Notes under the pieces: generated by a model
Seen by the model: the letters and a program-made list of their open reading frames with translations, nothing else
Database searches by the model: none
What the model was told of the DNA's origin: nothing
From: Polaribacter vadi
Lineage (GTDB): Bacteria; Bacteroidota; Bacteroidia; Flavobacteriales; Flavobacteriaceae
DNA length: 64,000 nt
Assembly (NCBI RefSeq): GCF_001761365.1
Contig: NZ_CP017477.1
Span: 3,586,001-3,650,000, forward strand
Reading direction: 5' to 3'
Program-made: the position numbers and the translations under genes
In this document: positions 10,414 through 18,025 of the stretch, one piece after another
Position numbering within the stretch: the first letter of the stretch is position 1
How the letters are laid out: each line of letters begins with the position of its first letter

Positions 10414-11700
10414 ATGTCAGATATAGCTAAATTACAAATTGGAGATAAATCCTACGAATTTCCTTTAATTAAAGGAACAGAAAATGAAGTTGCCATTGAT
10501 ATAAAATCTTTAAGAGGAGTAACAGACTCAGTAATTACAATAGATCCAGGTTTTAAAAATACAGGTTCTTGTGAAAGTGCTATTACATTTTTAGACGGTG
10601 AAAAAGGTATCTTAAGATATAGAGGATATCCTATTGAACAATTAGCAGAGCAAGCTACATTTTTAGAAGTTTCTTACGCATTAATTTTTGGTGATTTACC
10701 AACTACAGATCAACTAAAAAAGTTTAAACAAGATATTTGTGATCAATCTATTTTAGATGAAGATGTAAGAAAAATTGTAGAGGCTTTTCCTAAGTCTGCA
10801 CATCCAATGGGTGTTATTTCTTCTTTAACTTCTGCATTAACAGCATTTAATCCTTCTTCTGTAAATGTAAATTCTGAAGAAGACATGTACAAAGCTATTG
10901 TTAAAATATTAGGTAAGTTTCCTGTATTAGTAGCGTGGACAATGCGTAAAAAACAAGGCTTACCTTTAGATTATGGAGATTGTAATTTAGGCTATGTAGA
11001 AAACATGTATAAAATGATGTTTAAGCAACCTAACAAAGAATTTGTTACAAACGATATTGTTGTTGAAGCTTTAAACAAATTATTAATTTTACATGCAGAT
11101 CATGAACAAAACTGTTCAACATCTACAGTAAGAATTGCAGGATCTTCTCATGCAGGATTATTTGCATCATTATCAGCAGGAATTTCTGCACTTTGGGGAC
11201 CACTTCATGGGGGTGCAAACCAAGCAGTATTAGAAATGTTGGAAGCTATAAAAGCTGATGGTGGAGATACTAAAAAATATATGGCGAAAGCGAAAGATAA
11301 AGATGATCCTTTTAGATTAATGGGTTTTGGACATAGAGTTTATAAAAACTTTGATCCAAGAGCAAAAATCATTAAAAAAGCTGCAGATGAAGTTTTAAAT
11401 GATTTAGGTGTAGAAGATCCTATTTTAGCAATTGCAAAAGGTTTAGAGCAAGAAGCATTAAATGATCCTTATTTTGTGGATAGAAAATTATATCCTAATG
11501 TAGATTTCTATTCAGGTATTATTTACAGAGCTATGGGAATTCCTGTAGAAATGTTTACAGTAATGTTTGCTTTAGGACGTTTACCTGGTTGGATTGCTCA
11601 ATGGAGAGAAATGAGATTGAACAAAGAACCTATAGGAAGACCTCGTCAAATTTACGTAGGAAAAACTACTAGAGATTTTGTAGATATTGATAAAAGATAA
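10414..11700 (+). CDS. gltA: Citrate synthase
   Basis: GltA condenses oxaloacetate and acetyl-CoA to citrate, the entry step of the TCA cycle. The 428-residue length is that of the type II (Gram-negative hexameric) enzyme. Catalytic residues are visible in GPLHGGANQAV (His) , MGFGHRVYKNFDPRAK (His and substrate arginine) and DFYSGIIYRAMGIP (Asp). A TATCTTCG box at 10373-10380 resembles a -7 element. It is followed by a terminator that ends directly at the next gene. Confidence 0.97.
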   Translation: MSDIAKLQIGDKSYEFPLIKGTENEVAIDIKSLRGVTDSVITIDPGFKNTGSCESAITFLDGEKGILRYRGYPIEQLAEQATFLEVSYALIFGDLPTTDQLKKFKQDICDQSILDEDVRKIVEAFPKSAHPMGVISSLTSALTAFNPSSVNVNSEEDMYKAIVKILGKFPVLVAWTMRKKQGLPLDYGDCNLGYVENMYKMMFKQPNKEFVTNDIVVEALNKLLILHADHEQNCSTSTVRIAGSSHAGLFASLSAGISALWGPLHGGANQAVLEMLEAIKADGGDTKKYMAKAKDKDDPFRLMGFGHRVYKNFDPRAKIIKKAADEVLNDLGVEDPILAIAKGLEQEALNDPYFVDRKLYPNVDFYSGIIYRAMGIPVEMFTVMFALGRLPGWIAQWREMRLNKEPIGRPRQIYVGKTTRDFVDIDKR

Positions 11701-11728
11701 AAAATAATATTATTTTTACTAAATAATT

Positions 11729-11759
11729 AAAAGCTTCATATTTTATGGAGCTTTTTTTT
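11729..11759 (+). terminator. Terminator after gltA
   Basis: An 11-bp stem (AAAAGCTTCAT at 11729-11739 with 11745-11755, one T-G pair) with a five-base loop and eight T. The T run ends one base before a possible ATG at 11761, which argues that the next gene is either read through or has a start slightly further down. Confidence 0.85.
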
Positions 11760-11772
11760 AATGATAAGAGAT

Positions 11773-12687
11773 ATGTTACAACTTAATATTCAGAATGAAA
11801 CTGCTACATTAAAAGCAGTAATTTTAGGAACAGCAAAGAGTATTGGAGCAATTCCAAAACCAGAAGATTGTTATGATCCTAAAAGTTTACAGCATGTTTT
11901 AAATGGAACATATCCAAAAGAGCAAGATATGATTTCTGAAATGGACGCAGTTGCAGCTATTTTTAAAAAGTATAATATAAAAGTCTTTAGGCCAGAAATT
12001 TTAGAAAATTACAATCAAATATTTACAAGAGATATCGCTTTTGTTATTGATGATAAATTGATAAAGGCAAACATTTTACCTGACAGAGAAAAAGAATATT
12101 TAGCCATACAACATGTCTTAGATCAAATTAATCCAAAGAATATAATTCAATTGCCAGCAGATTGTCATGTAGAAGGAGGAGATGTAATGCCTTGGAATGA
12201 GTATGTTTTTATGGGTACTTATTCAGGTGATGATTATGCAGATTTTATAACTGCTAGAACAAATGTACAGGCTGTAAAAGAACTTCAAAAATTATTTCCA
12301 CATAAAATAGTCAAAGCTTTTGAGTTGAGAAAATCGAACACAAATGCTAAAGAAAATGCCCTACATTTAGATTGTTGTTTTCAACCTATAGGAAAAGATA
12401 AAGCTATTCTTCATAAAAATGGTTTTTTGGTTGAAAGTGAATACGAATGGTTGCTAAATTACTTCGGAAAAGACAACGTGTTTGAAATTACAAAAGAGGA
12501 AATGTACAATATGAACAGTAATATTTTTTCTATTTCTGAACAGGTAATTGTTTCTGAACAAAATTTTACAAGACTAAATACGTGGTTAAGAGAAAACGGA
12601 TTTATAGTAGAAGAAGTACCTTATACAGAAATTGCTAAGCAAGAAGGTTTATTACGCTGTTCTACGATGCCATTAATTAGAGAGTAA
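11773..12687 (+). CDS. Amidinotransferase-fold hydrolase (dimethylarginine dimethylaminohydrolase family)
   Basis: The protein belongs to the guanidino-group-modifying superfamily of arginine deiminase and DDAH, which use a Cys-His-acid triad to attack guanidinium carbons. Visible motifs are FTRDIAF (about residue 85), HVEGGDV with the catalytic-type His/Glu/Asp, LHLDCCF with a His, and RCSTMP with the likely nucleophilic Cys close to the C-terminus. Start choice: ATG 11761 touches the gltA terminator, while ATG 11773 has AAGAGA just before it and gives 304 residues, so 11773 is preferred. The substrate is not known; the neighbour gltA is a common partner in Flavobacteriia but does not define it. 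Confidence 0.8.
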   Translation: MLQLNIQNETATLKAVILGTAKSIGAIPKPEDCYDPKSLQHVLNGTYPKEQDMISEMDAVAAIFKKYNIKVFRPEILENYNQIFTRDIAFVIDDKLIKANILPDREKEYLAIQHVLDQINPKNIIQLPADCHVEGGDVMPWNEYVFMGTYSGDDYADFITARTNVQAVKELQKLFPHKIVKAFELRKSNTNAKENALHLDCCFQPIGKDKAILHKNGFLVESEYEWLLNYFGKDNVFEITKEEMYNMNSNIFSISEQVIVSEQNFTRLNTWLRENGFIVEEVPYTEIAKQEGLLRCSTMPLIRE

Positions 12688-12690
12688 GTT

Positions 12691-13431
12691 TTATTCGGGT
12701 AAAACAGTTAGATAAATTTTAAAAATACTTTCATTCACATAATCAGCATCTTTAGTAAATGCTTTGATGATGAGCATTGTATTTTGACCTACGAATTCTT
12801 TTTCTATTTTAAAATTGAATCTTTTTGAATCTTGATTGATTCTTAATTTTCCTGTAAAATGAGATAGTTGATATTCAATTTCTCGATCTTTTGGATCATT
12901 AGCTTGTACTAATAATTCATAGTCATCACCAACTTTAAGAACTGGTTTTTGTTGATTTTCTTTATTTGAATTTGTCCAAGAAGTACCTAAATTATCAGAT
13001 ATTTTTGTAATGGCAATAAAATAATCATCCACTAAATTATTCTTGTTGTTGTAAATTGTAATAGTGTTTTTTAAATCTGACAGAATTCCAGAAAGTAAAT
13101 CTTCTTGACTTTTTATAAGGTTTTTTCCGCTATCAATTATTTTTTTAAAGTGCTCAATTTCATTTAAAAAAACAAAAAATCTTTTTTTATCATTTAAAAT
13201 AGGAGCGAACTTTTGCCAATTTTCATCAATAATTAACCCTAGATTTTCAAAATCAGCATAAAAAATGATTCTTTTTTCAAAAAGAAAACCATCGTTTTTA
13301 TCCTGTTCAGAAGTTCTTTTTTTAAACCATTTATTTGTAATATTTTTAGGAATATTATATTCGCTTTCATCAGCATCACCAAGAACATCAATAATTAATT
13401 TTCTTAAAGTGTTTTCATATTGTTTTATCAT
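12691..13431 (-). CDS. Hypothetical protein, HEPN/Swt1-like N-terminus with beta-rich C-terminal domain
   Basis: The 246-residue product has no signal peptide. Residues 1 to about 130 are helical, with a pattern (YADFENLGLIIDENWQKF, then an acidic helix and GKNLIKS) that resembles the Swt1-type HEPN domain found in stress and abortive-infection proteins; the RNase R-N-x-x-x-H motif would be replaced by K-N-L-I-K, so activity is doubtful. The rest (about 165-246) reads as a beta sandwich with PKDREIEYQLSHFTG. It converges with the preceding plus-strand gene with only 3 bases between stops. Function unknown; the HEPN assignment is by eye. Confidence 0.6.
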   Translation of the reverse strand: MIKQYENTLRKLIIDVLGDADESEYNIPKNITNKWFKKRTSEQDKNDGFLFEKRIIFYADFENLGLIIDENWQKFAPILNDKKRFFVFLNEIEHFKKIIDSGKNLIKSQEDLLSGILSDLKNTITIYNNKNNLVDDYFIAITKISDNLGTSWTNSNKENQQKPVLKVGDDYELLVQANDPKDREIEYQLSHFTGKLRINQDSKRFNFKIEKEFVGQNTMLIIKAFTKDADYVNESIFKIYLTVLPE

Positions 13432-13504
13432 TGGTTGTAAATAAGGGTAAAATATTTATTCTTTTATCAATTTTAACAAAGATACAAAAAGAGTTTTTGA
13501 AGTT

Positions 13505-14326
13505 TTATTTCTTAACAGCAATCATTATGTGAGGACTAAAAGGTAACAAATACTCATCATTTTGAGTAAGATTTTGCAAGGCTTTTAAAGTTTTAGATTT
13601 CTTTTTATCTAGCATATTTGCAAAGTATTCGTTGTCTAACCAAATCATTCCTTCTACAGCAAAAAGGTTGATGAATGTTAAATCTTGTTCTAAAAATTCT
13701 GCTTTTAAATTTTCTGGCTTATGATAAAAAGCATCCGCCAATAAAAAAGGAAAATCTTTTGGAGCATTATGAATTCCTGTAGTGAGTTCTTCTTTACACA
13801 TTTCAAAAAACGAGTTTGCATGCAACATACCATTCATTAAACCTACAACTGTAGAAGCTGTTGCATTAATGGCGAAACCTAAAATAATTCCCCCTTTTTT
13901 AAGCACTCTTTTTGCTTCTAAAATTGCTGTAATTCTATCTTCTCTTTTTTGAAGATGATATAAAGGGCCATGAAGAATTACCAAATCAGCAACATTGTCT
14001 CCATAAGGTAATTTTTTAGCTTCACCAATTTGAACAGAAAAAGGATTTTTTATTTTTTTAGCTCTCTTTTCAGCTAATTTTATATGTTTTAAAACGGGTT
14101 CAATTAAATGAACTGTATGATTCTTATTTGCCAACCATTCACTGTATTTTCCTGTTCCTCCACCAACATCTATAATCGTTGCTTTTGGTTTAGTTATATG
14201 AAGTTGAATAAGTTCTTTAATGCGTTCAAATTCAAAAATGCCCATTCCTTTTTCAAGTCTGGTTTCTTCTGAAGCATTGTTGTAAAAATCTTCTAGTTTT
14301 TTGCTGATGAGTGGTTTGTTTTTCAC
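13505..14326 (-). CDS. Class I SAM-dependent methyltransferase
   Basis: A 273-residue soluble protein with the Rossmann methyltransferase motif I TIIDVGGGTGKYSEWLA (about residues 55-71), acidic residue at the end of strand 2 (HLIEPV), motif post-II ADLVILHGPLYHL, and a C-terminal substrate-binding part. The family methylates small molecules, lipids or RNA; the acceptor cannot be told from sequence. It starts MKNKPLISKK and lies alone on the minus strand. A 178-base gap separates it from the PAS gene upstream of the stop. Confidence 0.85.
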   Translation of the reverse strand: MKNKPLISKKLEDFYNNASEETRLEKGMGIFEFERIKELIQLHITKPKATIIDVGGGTGKYSEWLANKNHTVHLIEPVLKHIKLAEKRAKKIKNPFSVQIGEAKKLPYGDNVADLVILHGPLYHLQKREDRITAILEAKRVLKKGGIILGFAINATASTVVGLMNGMLHANSFFEMCKEELTTGIHNAPKDFPFLLADAFYHKPENLKAEFLEQDLTFINLFAVEGMIWLDNEYFANMLDKKKSKTLKALQNLTQNDEYLLPFSPHIMIAVKK

Positions 14327-14432
14327 TTTAAATATTTGAATGATAAAAGTAACTTATTTGAAATAAAAACAGTGGTTAGTTTCCTTTCAAATTTAAAATG
14401 AGGACATCAATAGATAAACACCTAAATATATT

Positions 14433-14996
14433 TTAAACAGCTTTTTCTAAAGCAATATAATGTGTTGTATTTTCAGTAAAAAGAGGAAAAACTTTAATCT
14501 CACATCTGTAAGGGGTTTTATCTTTTTTATAATTAATAACGATGTCTGTAAAAGGTTTGTTTAATTTAATATTTTCTCTAATTCTCTCTTTTGTTACTTT
14601 GCAAGTATCTTTTCCTTGTAAAAACGAAGGTGTTTTTTGTTGTGCAAACTTTTTAGTAAAACCTGTCATTTCTTTAAAACCTTCATTAACCCAAATAATT
14701 TCCTGTTTATCGTTTGTTAAGACGATGGCTTCGAAATCTATATCTTTAAAAATGATATCGATATTGCTAGTCCATTTATATTTAGCAGCAAATTCTTTTA
14801 TACTATTGATATCATTTTCTCTATCTAAAGTTTTCATTTTAGATGTAAAAGAATCCACAAATATGTCGAAACTTTTTAATGGGAAATTTGCAAATTCTGG
14901 GGTAATGAGAAGAGGTTCAATTGCTTTGTAATCTTCTTTGTTTTGTGCAGATAAAAAGAAATCTAAACACATCATATTCGATAAATTATATTTCAT
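14433..14996 (-). CDS. PAS domain protein, LOV-like but without the photoactive cysteine
   Basis: The 187-residue protein ends in one PAS domain (about 88-185): IVLTNDKQEIIWVNEGFKEM, then a segment ending SFLQGKDT, and a beta-rich end. The FLQG and the following KxRxxI helix are typical of LOV blue-light sensors (GxNCRFLQG), but the cysteine position is proline (TPSFLQG), so flavin adduct formation is not expected. There is no output domain; the first 85 residues are helical with acidic patches. It may be a stand-alone regulator or a redox/ligand sensor. No partner kinase is adjacent. Confidence 0.7.
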   Translation of the reverse strand: MKYNLSNMMCLDFFLSAQNKEDYKAIEPLLITPEFANFPLKSFDIFVDSFTSKMKTLDRENDINSIKEFAAKYKWTSNIDIIFKDIDFEAIVLTNDKQEIIWVNEGFKEMTGFTKKFAQQKTPSFLQGKDTCKVTKERIRENIKLNKPFTDIVINYKKDKTPYRCEIKVFPLFTENTTHYIALEKAV

Positions 14997-15118
14997 GATT
15001 ACAGTTTATTTCTTTCAGATAGCTAAGTTAAATAAAAAATGTGATTAGAGAAAAGTTAAAACTTTAAATTGAAAATTTACATCATTTTTTCGTTGTTTTA
15101 TTCCATCACACTTTTAAG

Positions 15119-15219
15119 CTATGCTTTTAAATGTTTATTAAAAAATGCAATGGTTCTTTTCCAAGATAAATCTGCTGCTGCTTTATCAAATCTTGGAGTT
15201 GTATTATTATGAAAACCAT
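15119..15219 (-). pseudogene. Remnant of the 3' end of the dienelactone hydrolase gene
   Basis: The minus strand encodes [32 protein letters not shown] and a TAG at 15121-15119, in the same frame as the C-terminus of the intact gene at 15953-16837. Bases 15127-15219 match 15958-16050 with one mismatch. It has no start and no upstream part. It looks like the original end of that gene, cut off when the segment carrying the 15275-15952 gene was inserted. Confidence 0.85.
15127..15219. repeat. 93-bp direct repeat, copy A (copy B at 15958-16050)
   Basis: Copy A and copy B are offset by exactly 831 bases and differ at one of 93 positions (G versus T near the start). Similarity fades just beyond 15219/16050. 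The repeat is the last 31 codons of the dienelactone hydrolase gene and flanks a 225-codon gene. This is the footprint of a partial duplication linked to insertion. Confidence 0.9.
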
Positions 15220-15274
15220 AGTTAATATTTTAACACAAAATCAATAAAATTTACTTTAAAAATATCGTAAAAGT

Positions 15275-15952
15275 TTAACGATTTTCTAATTTGTAACATT
15301 TGCTATCGTAAAATTCTAAGATTTCTATGATATCATTTTTTGTTAATTCTTCTGTCAGTAGTTTATTTTGTAATTCGCGACAACTATTAAAATATTCACT
15401 AAGGAATCTCCTAAAACTTTTATCTGTTCTTCCACCAATTTTTGCCATTGTAATATTTGTGGCATATTTTTCATCCTCTTTCTTTATGTAAAGAATATTC
15501 ATGTTATATGAACTTGAACTATTTGTTGTAGTTACATTTATTTGACCAGCAGGAGTTGAGTGAGAATTATATTGAGTTGTCCCTCCAAAATTTGATAAGT
15601 ATCTATGTGAAAAAAGCTTTATTTTTCCGTCATAAACTAACTGAACCAAATAGTTTTTATCTATTTTTTTCTTTTTTTCTACTATGGTATAGTAAACAAC
15701 TTTTCCTGTAGATTCGTATACAGTAATCTTTTTCACATTATCAACTTCAATACTTTTGTATTTGCCTTTTTTCTTTTTATTAAAATAAAATCTAAACCCT
15801 TCAAAGTCTTTTGAATATCCTTGAATTGTGTCATTATTTTTATAGATAATTGTTGTTTTATATTTATTACTCTTAAATAATGACTCTAGGCCAAACTGAC
15901 TATGCATTTTAAAGCACACAAATAATAAAAATATAATAATAGTTTTTTTCAT
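15275..15952 (-). CDS. Secreted protein of unknown function, inserted between duplicated gene ends
   Basis: The 225-residue product has a signal peptide (MKKTIIIFLLFVCFKMHSQ) and is then rich in Lys, Tyr and beta-strand patterns, with NNDTIQGYSKDFEGFRFYF and IYKNNDTIQG-like features common in Bacteroidetes exported proteins. I do not recognise a named family. Its ATG (15952-15950) directly abuts the TAA of the dienelactone hydrolase gene, so it can be translated by coupling. A 93-bp copy of the end of that upstream gene lies just past its 3' end, so the gene came in with, or during, the duplication. Confidence 0.75.
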   Translation of the reverse strand: MKKTIIIFLLFVCFKMHSQFGLESLFKSNKYKTTIIYKNNDTIQGYSKDFEGFRFYFNKKKKGKYKSIEVDNVKKITVYESTGKVVYYTIVEKKKKIDKNYLVQLVYDGKIKLFSHRYLSNFGGTTQYNSHSTPAGQINVTTTNSSSSYNMNILYIKKEDEKYATNITMAKIGGRTDKSFRRFLSEYFNSCRELQNKLLTEELTKNDIIEILEFYDSKCYKLENR

Positions 15953-16837
15953 TTAACTTAAATGTTTATTAAAAAATTCAATGGTTCTTTTCCAAGATAA
16001 ATCTGCTGCTGCTTTATCAAATCTTGGAGTTGTATTATTATGAAAACCATGATTTACATTTGGATAAAAATGTGCTGCATACTCTATATTATTTTCTTTT
16101 AAAACGGTTTCAAAATCTGGCCAACCTTCGTTAACTCTTTTATCTAACTCACCATATTGTAATAATAATGGCGCTTTTATTTTGGCAGCATCTTCGCTTT
16201 CTGGTTGTCTTCCATAATAAGGAACTGCAGCTCCTAATTCTGGGATTCTTACAGCCATCATATTAGATATCCATCCACCAAAACAAAAACCAACCACACC
16301 AACATTACCAGTACAATCTTTGTGATTTTTTAAATAATCGTAAGCAGCAATAAAATCTTCTAACATTTCCTTTTGATTCCTTTTTCTTTGCATCGACCTT
16401 CCTTCATCATCATTTCCTGGATAACCACCTAAAGGCGATAATGCATCTGGAGCCAACGTAATAAAACCTTCTAAAGCTGCTCTTCTGCCAACGTCTTCTA
16501 TATAAGGATTTAATCCTCGATTTTCATGAACCACAATAATACCTAGCAATTTCTTTTTTGCGTCTTTTGGAATGGAAAGTAAGGCTTTGATTTCTCCTCC
16601 ACCTTTTGGAGAATCGTATGTAATAAATTCAGAGTTTAATCTTGGATCATTGGCATCAACTAAAATAGAATCGATATAATTGGGTGAAATAAAACTCAAC
16701 AAAGCTGGTAAAGTTATTGCACCAACTGCATACAAAGATAGTTTTTGTAGAAACTCTTTTCGATCCATTTTGTTATGAGCATAATCATCATACAAATCAA
16801 ATACTTCTTGGCTAATATCTTCTTTTTTGAGTTCCAT
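15953..16837 (-). CDS. Dienelactone hydrolase family protein
   Basis: An alpha/beta hydrolase of 294 residues. The nucleophile is the Cys of GFCFGGW, the acid is in YGELDKRV and the histidine in NVNHGFHNN, matching the Cys-Asp-His triad of dienelactone hydrolases. A hydrophobic stretch near residues 35-55, preceded by MDRKEFLQKL, resembles a Tat-type or anchoring segment, so the enzyme is probably exported. Its C-terminus now reads KHLS; the detached copy at 15119 reads KHLKA, presumably the ancestral end. The sigZ gene lies 63 bases upstream on the same strand. Substrate unknown. Confidence 0.88.
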   Translation of the reverse strand: MELKKEDISQEVFDLYDDYAHNKMDRKEFLQKLSLYAVGAITLPALLSFISPNYIDSILVDANDPRLNSEFITYDSPKGGGEIKALLSIPKDAKKKLLGIIVVHENRGLNPYIEDVGRRAALEGFITLAPDALSPLGGYPGNDDEGRSMQRKRNQKEMLEDFIAAYDYLKNHKDCTGNVGVVGFCFGGWISNMMAVRIPELGAAVPYYGRQPESEDAAKIKAPLLLQYGELDKRVNEGWPDFETVLKENNIEYAAHFYPNVNHGFHNNTTPRFDKAAADLSWKRTIEFFNKHLS

Positions 16838-16900
16838 ATTGTTGAAATTTAGATTTTCAACTAAGATAGAAAAAATAATAAATAGTTTTAGGTATAAAAG

Positions 16901-17440
16901 TTATTTACAAACTTTGCAATCTTCTTTATCTTGAATTTCGCCAACCAAATTACCATTTTCATTAACAACAAATCCACAACAATCCATAAAATCTTGTGCA
17001 ATTAATTTTCGTGCACGTTGAATTTGAGATTTTGTAGTTGATAAACTTTGTTGCAATTGATGGGCAACTTCTTGCTGTTTCAATCCTTTTATATCAGATA
17101 AAAACAAAGGAGTTCTATATTTTTTAGGTAAGCTTTTTAAAATACTTTTTAAGCAATCTTTTTCTGTATGAGAATTTTCTAGAGGAAGCGTTTCAGTTTC
17201 AAAATTAGCAATTTCAAAAGTTTGATTGGTGTCTTTCCAATAATCTAAAATAGAATTTCGAGCCACTGTAAAACACCAAGATTTTAATTTTGTAACGTCT
17301 TTTAAAGTATGCAGTTTTGTGTGAATTTTAATAAAAGTATCCTGCAAAATATCATCTGCAATCGTAACATCTTTTACTTTGCTGATAATAAATCGTTTTA
17401 AATCTTCTGAATAGGAAGTCCAAACTTGCTTTGTTGTCAT
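16901..17440 (-). CDS. sigZ: ECF RNA polymerase sigma factor, SigZ type
   Basis: The 179-residue protein has sigma region 2 (IADDILQDTFIKIHTKL, then LKSWCFTVARNSILDYWK) and region 4 (SLPKKYRTPLFLSDIKGLKQQEVAHQL ending in an SxxTTKSQIQRARKL helix). This is the SigZ subgroup. The C-terminus after region 4 carries DCCGF and EDCKVCK, a four-cysteine tail that could bind a metal or sense thiol oxidation; no anti-sigma gene is seen nearby. Upstream on the same strand are a cysteine-rich mini-gene and DUF3703, whose promoters share an ECF-like sequence, so SigZ is their likely activator (inference). Confidence 0.88.
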   Translation of the reverse strand: MTTKQVWTSYSEDLKRFIISKVKDVTIADDILQDTFIKIHTKLHTLKDVTKLKSWCFTVARNSILDYWKDTNQTFEIANFETETLPLENSHTEKDCLKSILKSLPKKYRTPLFLSDIKGLKQQEVAHQLQQSLSTTKSQIQRARKLIAQDFMDCCGFVVNENGNLVGEIQDKEDCKVCK

Positions 17441-17462
17441 TGAGAATTATTTAATATCAGTT

Positions 17463-17505
17463 CGAGCGCAGTCGAGAGCTATTAAAAAACCTTTCGACTG
17501 CACTT
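17463..17505. repeat. Hairpin repeat between sigZ and the cysteine-rich peptide gene
   Basis: CGAGCGCAGTCGAGAG and CTTTCGACTGCACT form an imperfect inverted repeat with a GCAGTCGA/TCGACTGC core around an A-rich loop. Elements of this TCGACTGC type are familiar as dispersed intergenic repeats of Flavobacteriia. It may stop or weaken read-through from the upstream gene into sigZ. Confidence 0.6.
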
Positions 17506-17520
17506 AAAGAGACAATTTAT

Positions 17521-17619
17521 TTAGCAATTACAATTTGTACAGGTACAGTTTTCGCAAGTGCATTGTTTACAATCGTCGTTTATGCAAGGTGCACAAGTAC
17601 AATTATTTTGATTTTTCAT
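17521..17619 (-). CDS. Cysteine-rich 32-residue peptide, metallothionein-like
   Basis: The minus strand reads MKNQNNCTCAPC then INDDCKQCTCENCTCTNCNC and TAA: 32 residues with ten cysteines in CxC and CxxC spacing and no histidine, aromatic residue or signal peptide. Such composition is typical of metal-chelating metallothionein-like peptides in the cytoplasm. It is preceded by an ECF-like promoter (17644-17673), which ends 24 bases before the ATG, and followed by sigZ 80 bases downstream. It is too short for routine gene callers. The reading frame is exact; the metal-binding role is inferred from composition and context. Confidence 0.75.
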   Translation of the reverse strand: MKNQNNCTCAPCINDDCKQCTCENCTCTNCNC

Positions 17620-17643
17620 GATATTTGTTTTTAATGTTCATAT

Positions 17644-17673
17644 AATAGACAGTGAAATCTTTAAAAAGATGCA
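17644..17673 (-). promoter_or_regulatory. ECF-sigma-like promoter of the cysteine-rich peptide gene
   Basis: On the minus strand TGCATCTTTTTA (17673-17662) is followed after 11 bases by GTCTATT (17650-17644). The identical pair with identical spacing precedes the neighbouring DUF3703 gene. The bipartite form, unlike the housekeeping TTG/TAnnTTTG pattern, and the adjacent sigZ gene suggest recognition by SigZ. Confidence 0.6.
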
Positions 17674-17678
17674 AAAAT

Positions 17679-18014
17679 TTAAAAATATTTTTTTAATGCT
17701 GTTCTAATGGGCATTATTTTAATTGGTGAACTGTTGGAACCTCCAGTATTTCCTTTAGGAACCCAAATAAAGGTAAATAGGAGAGCAGCAATAATTCGTA
17801 AAACTTGACCAACAATTTCTTTAAAATTGTTTGTTTTTATTCCAAAAATCAACATATAATAATGACTTATTGTATGTCTTATAATATGTCTTTGACCAAG
17901 AACATGCGCATTTTCAAAATGATAAAAAGAAGCTTTAAAATCGTTTTTTAATAATGCTTTTTTACCTAGATTCAGTTGATAATAAAATCCTGTTTTTAAA
18001 AGTTGATTGGCCAT
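17679..18014 (-). CDS. DUF3703 family protein
   Basis: The 111-residue protein shows the DUF3703 pattern: an N-terminal helix with DFKASFYHFENAHVLGQRHI, a histidine-rich centre (RHTISHYYMLIFG), then EIVGQVLRIIAALLFTF and the conserved VPKGNTGGSNSSPIKIMPI. Members of this family are often encoded among heavy-metal resistance genes; its biochemical role is not established. Here it lies first in a three-gene minus-strand set (DUF3703, cysteine-rich peptide, sigZ). Its own ECF-like promoter ends 11 bases before the ATG, so the leader is very short. Confidence 0.8.
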   Translation of the reverse strand: MANQLLKTGFYYQLNLGKKALLKNDFKASFYHFENAHVLGQRHIIRHTISHYYMLIFGIKTNNFKEIVGQVLRIIAALLFTFIWVPKGNTGGSNSSPIKIMPIRTALKKYF

Positions 18015-18025
18015 GTTGTTTTATC

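Noticed and set aside
16750..16790. Tat signal in the dienelactone hydrolase
   Set aside because: MDRKEFLQKL has a single Arg followed by Lys, so a genuine twin-arginine is lacking; export is possible but not claimed as Tat.
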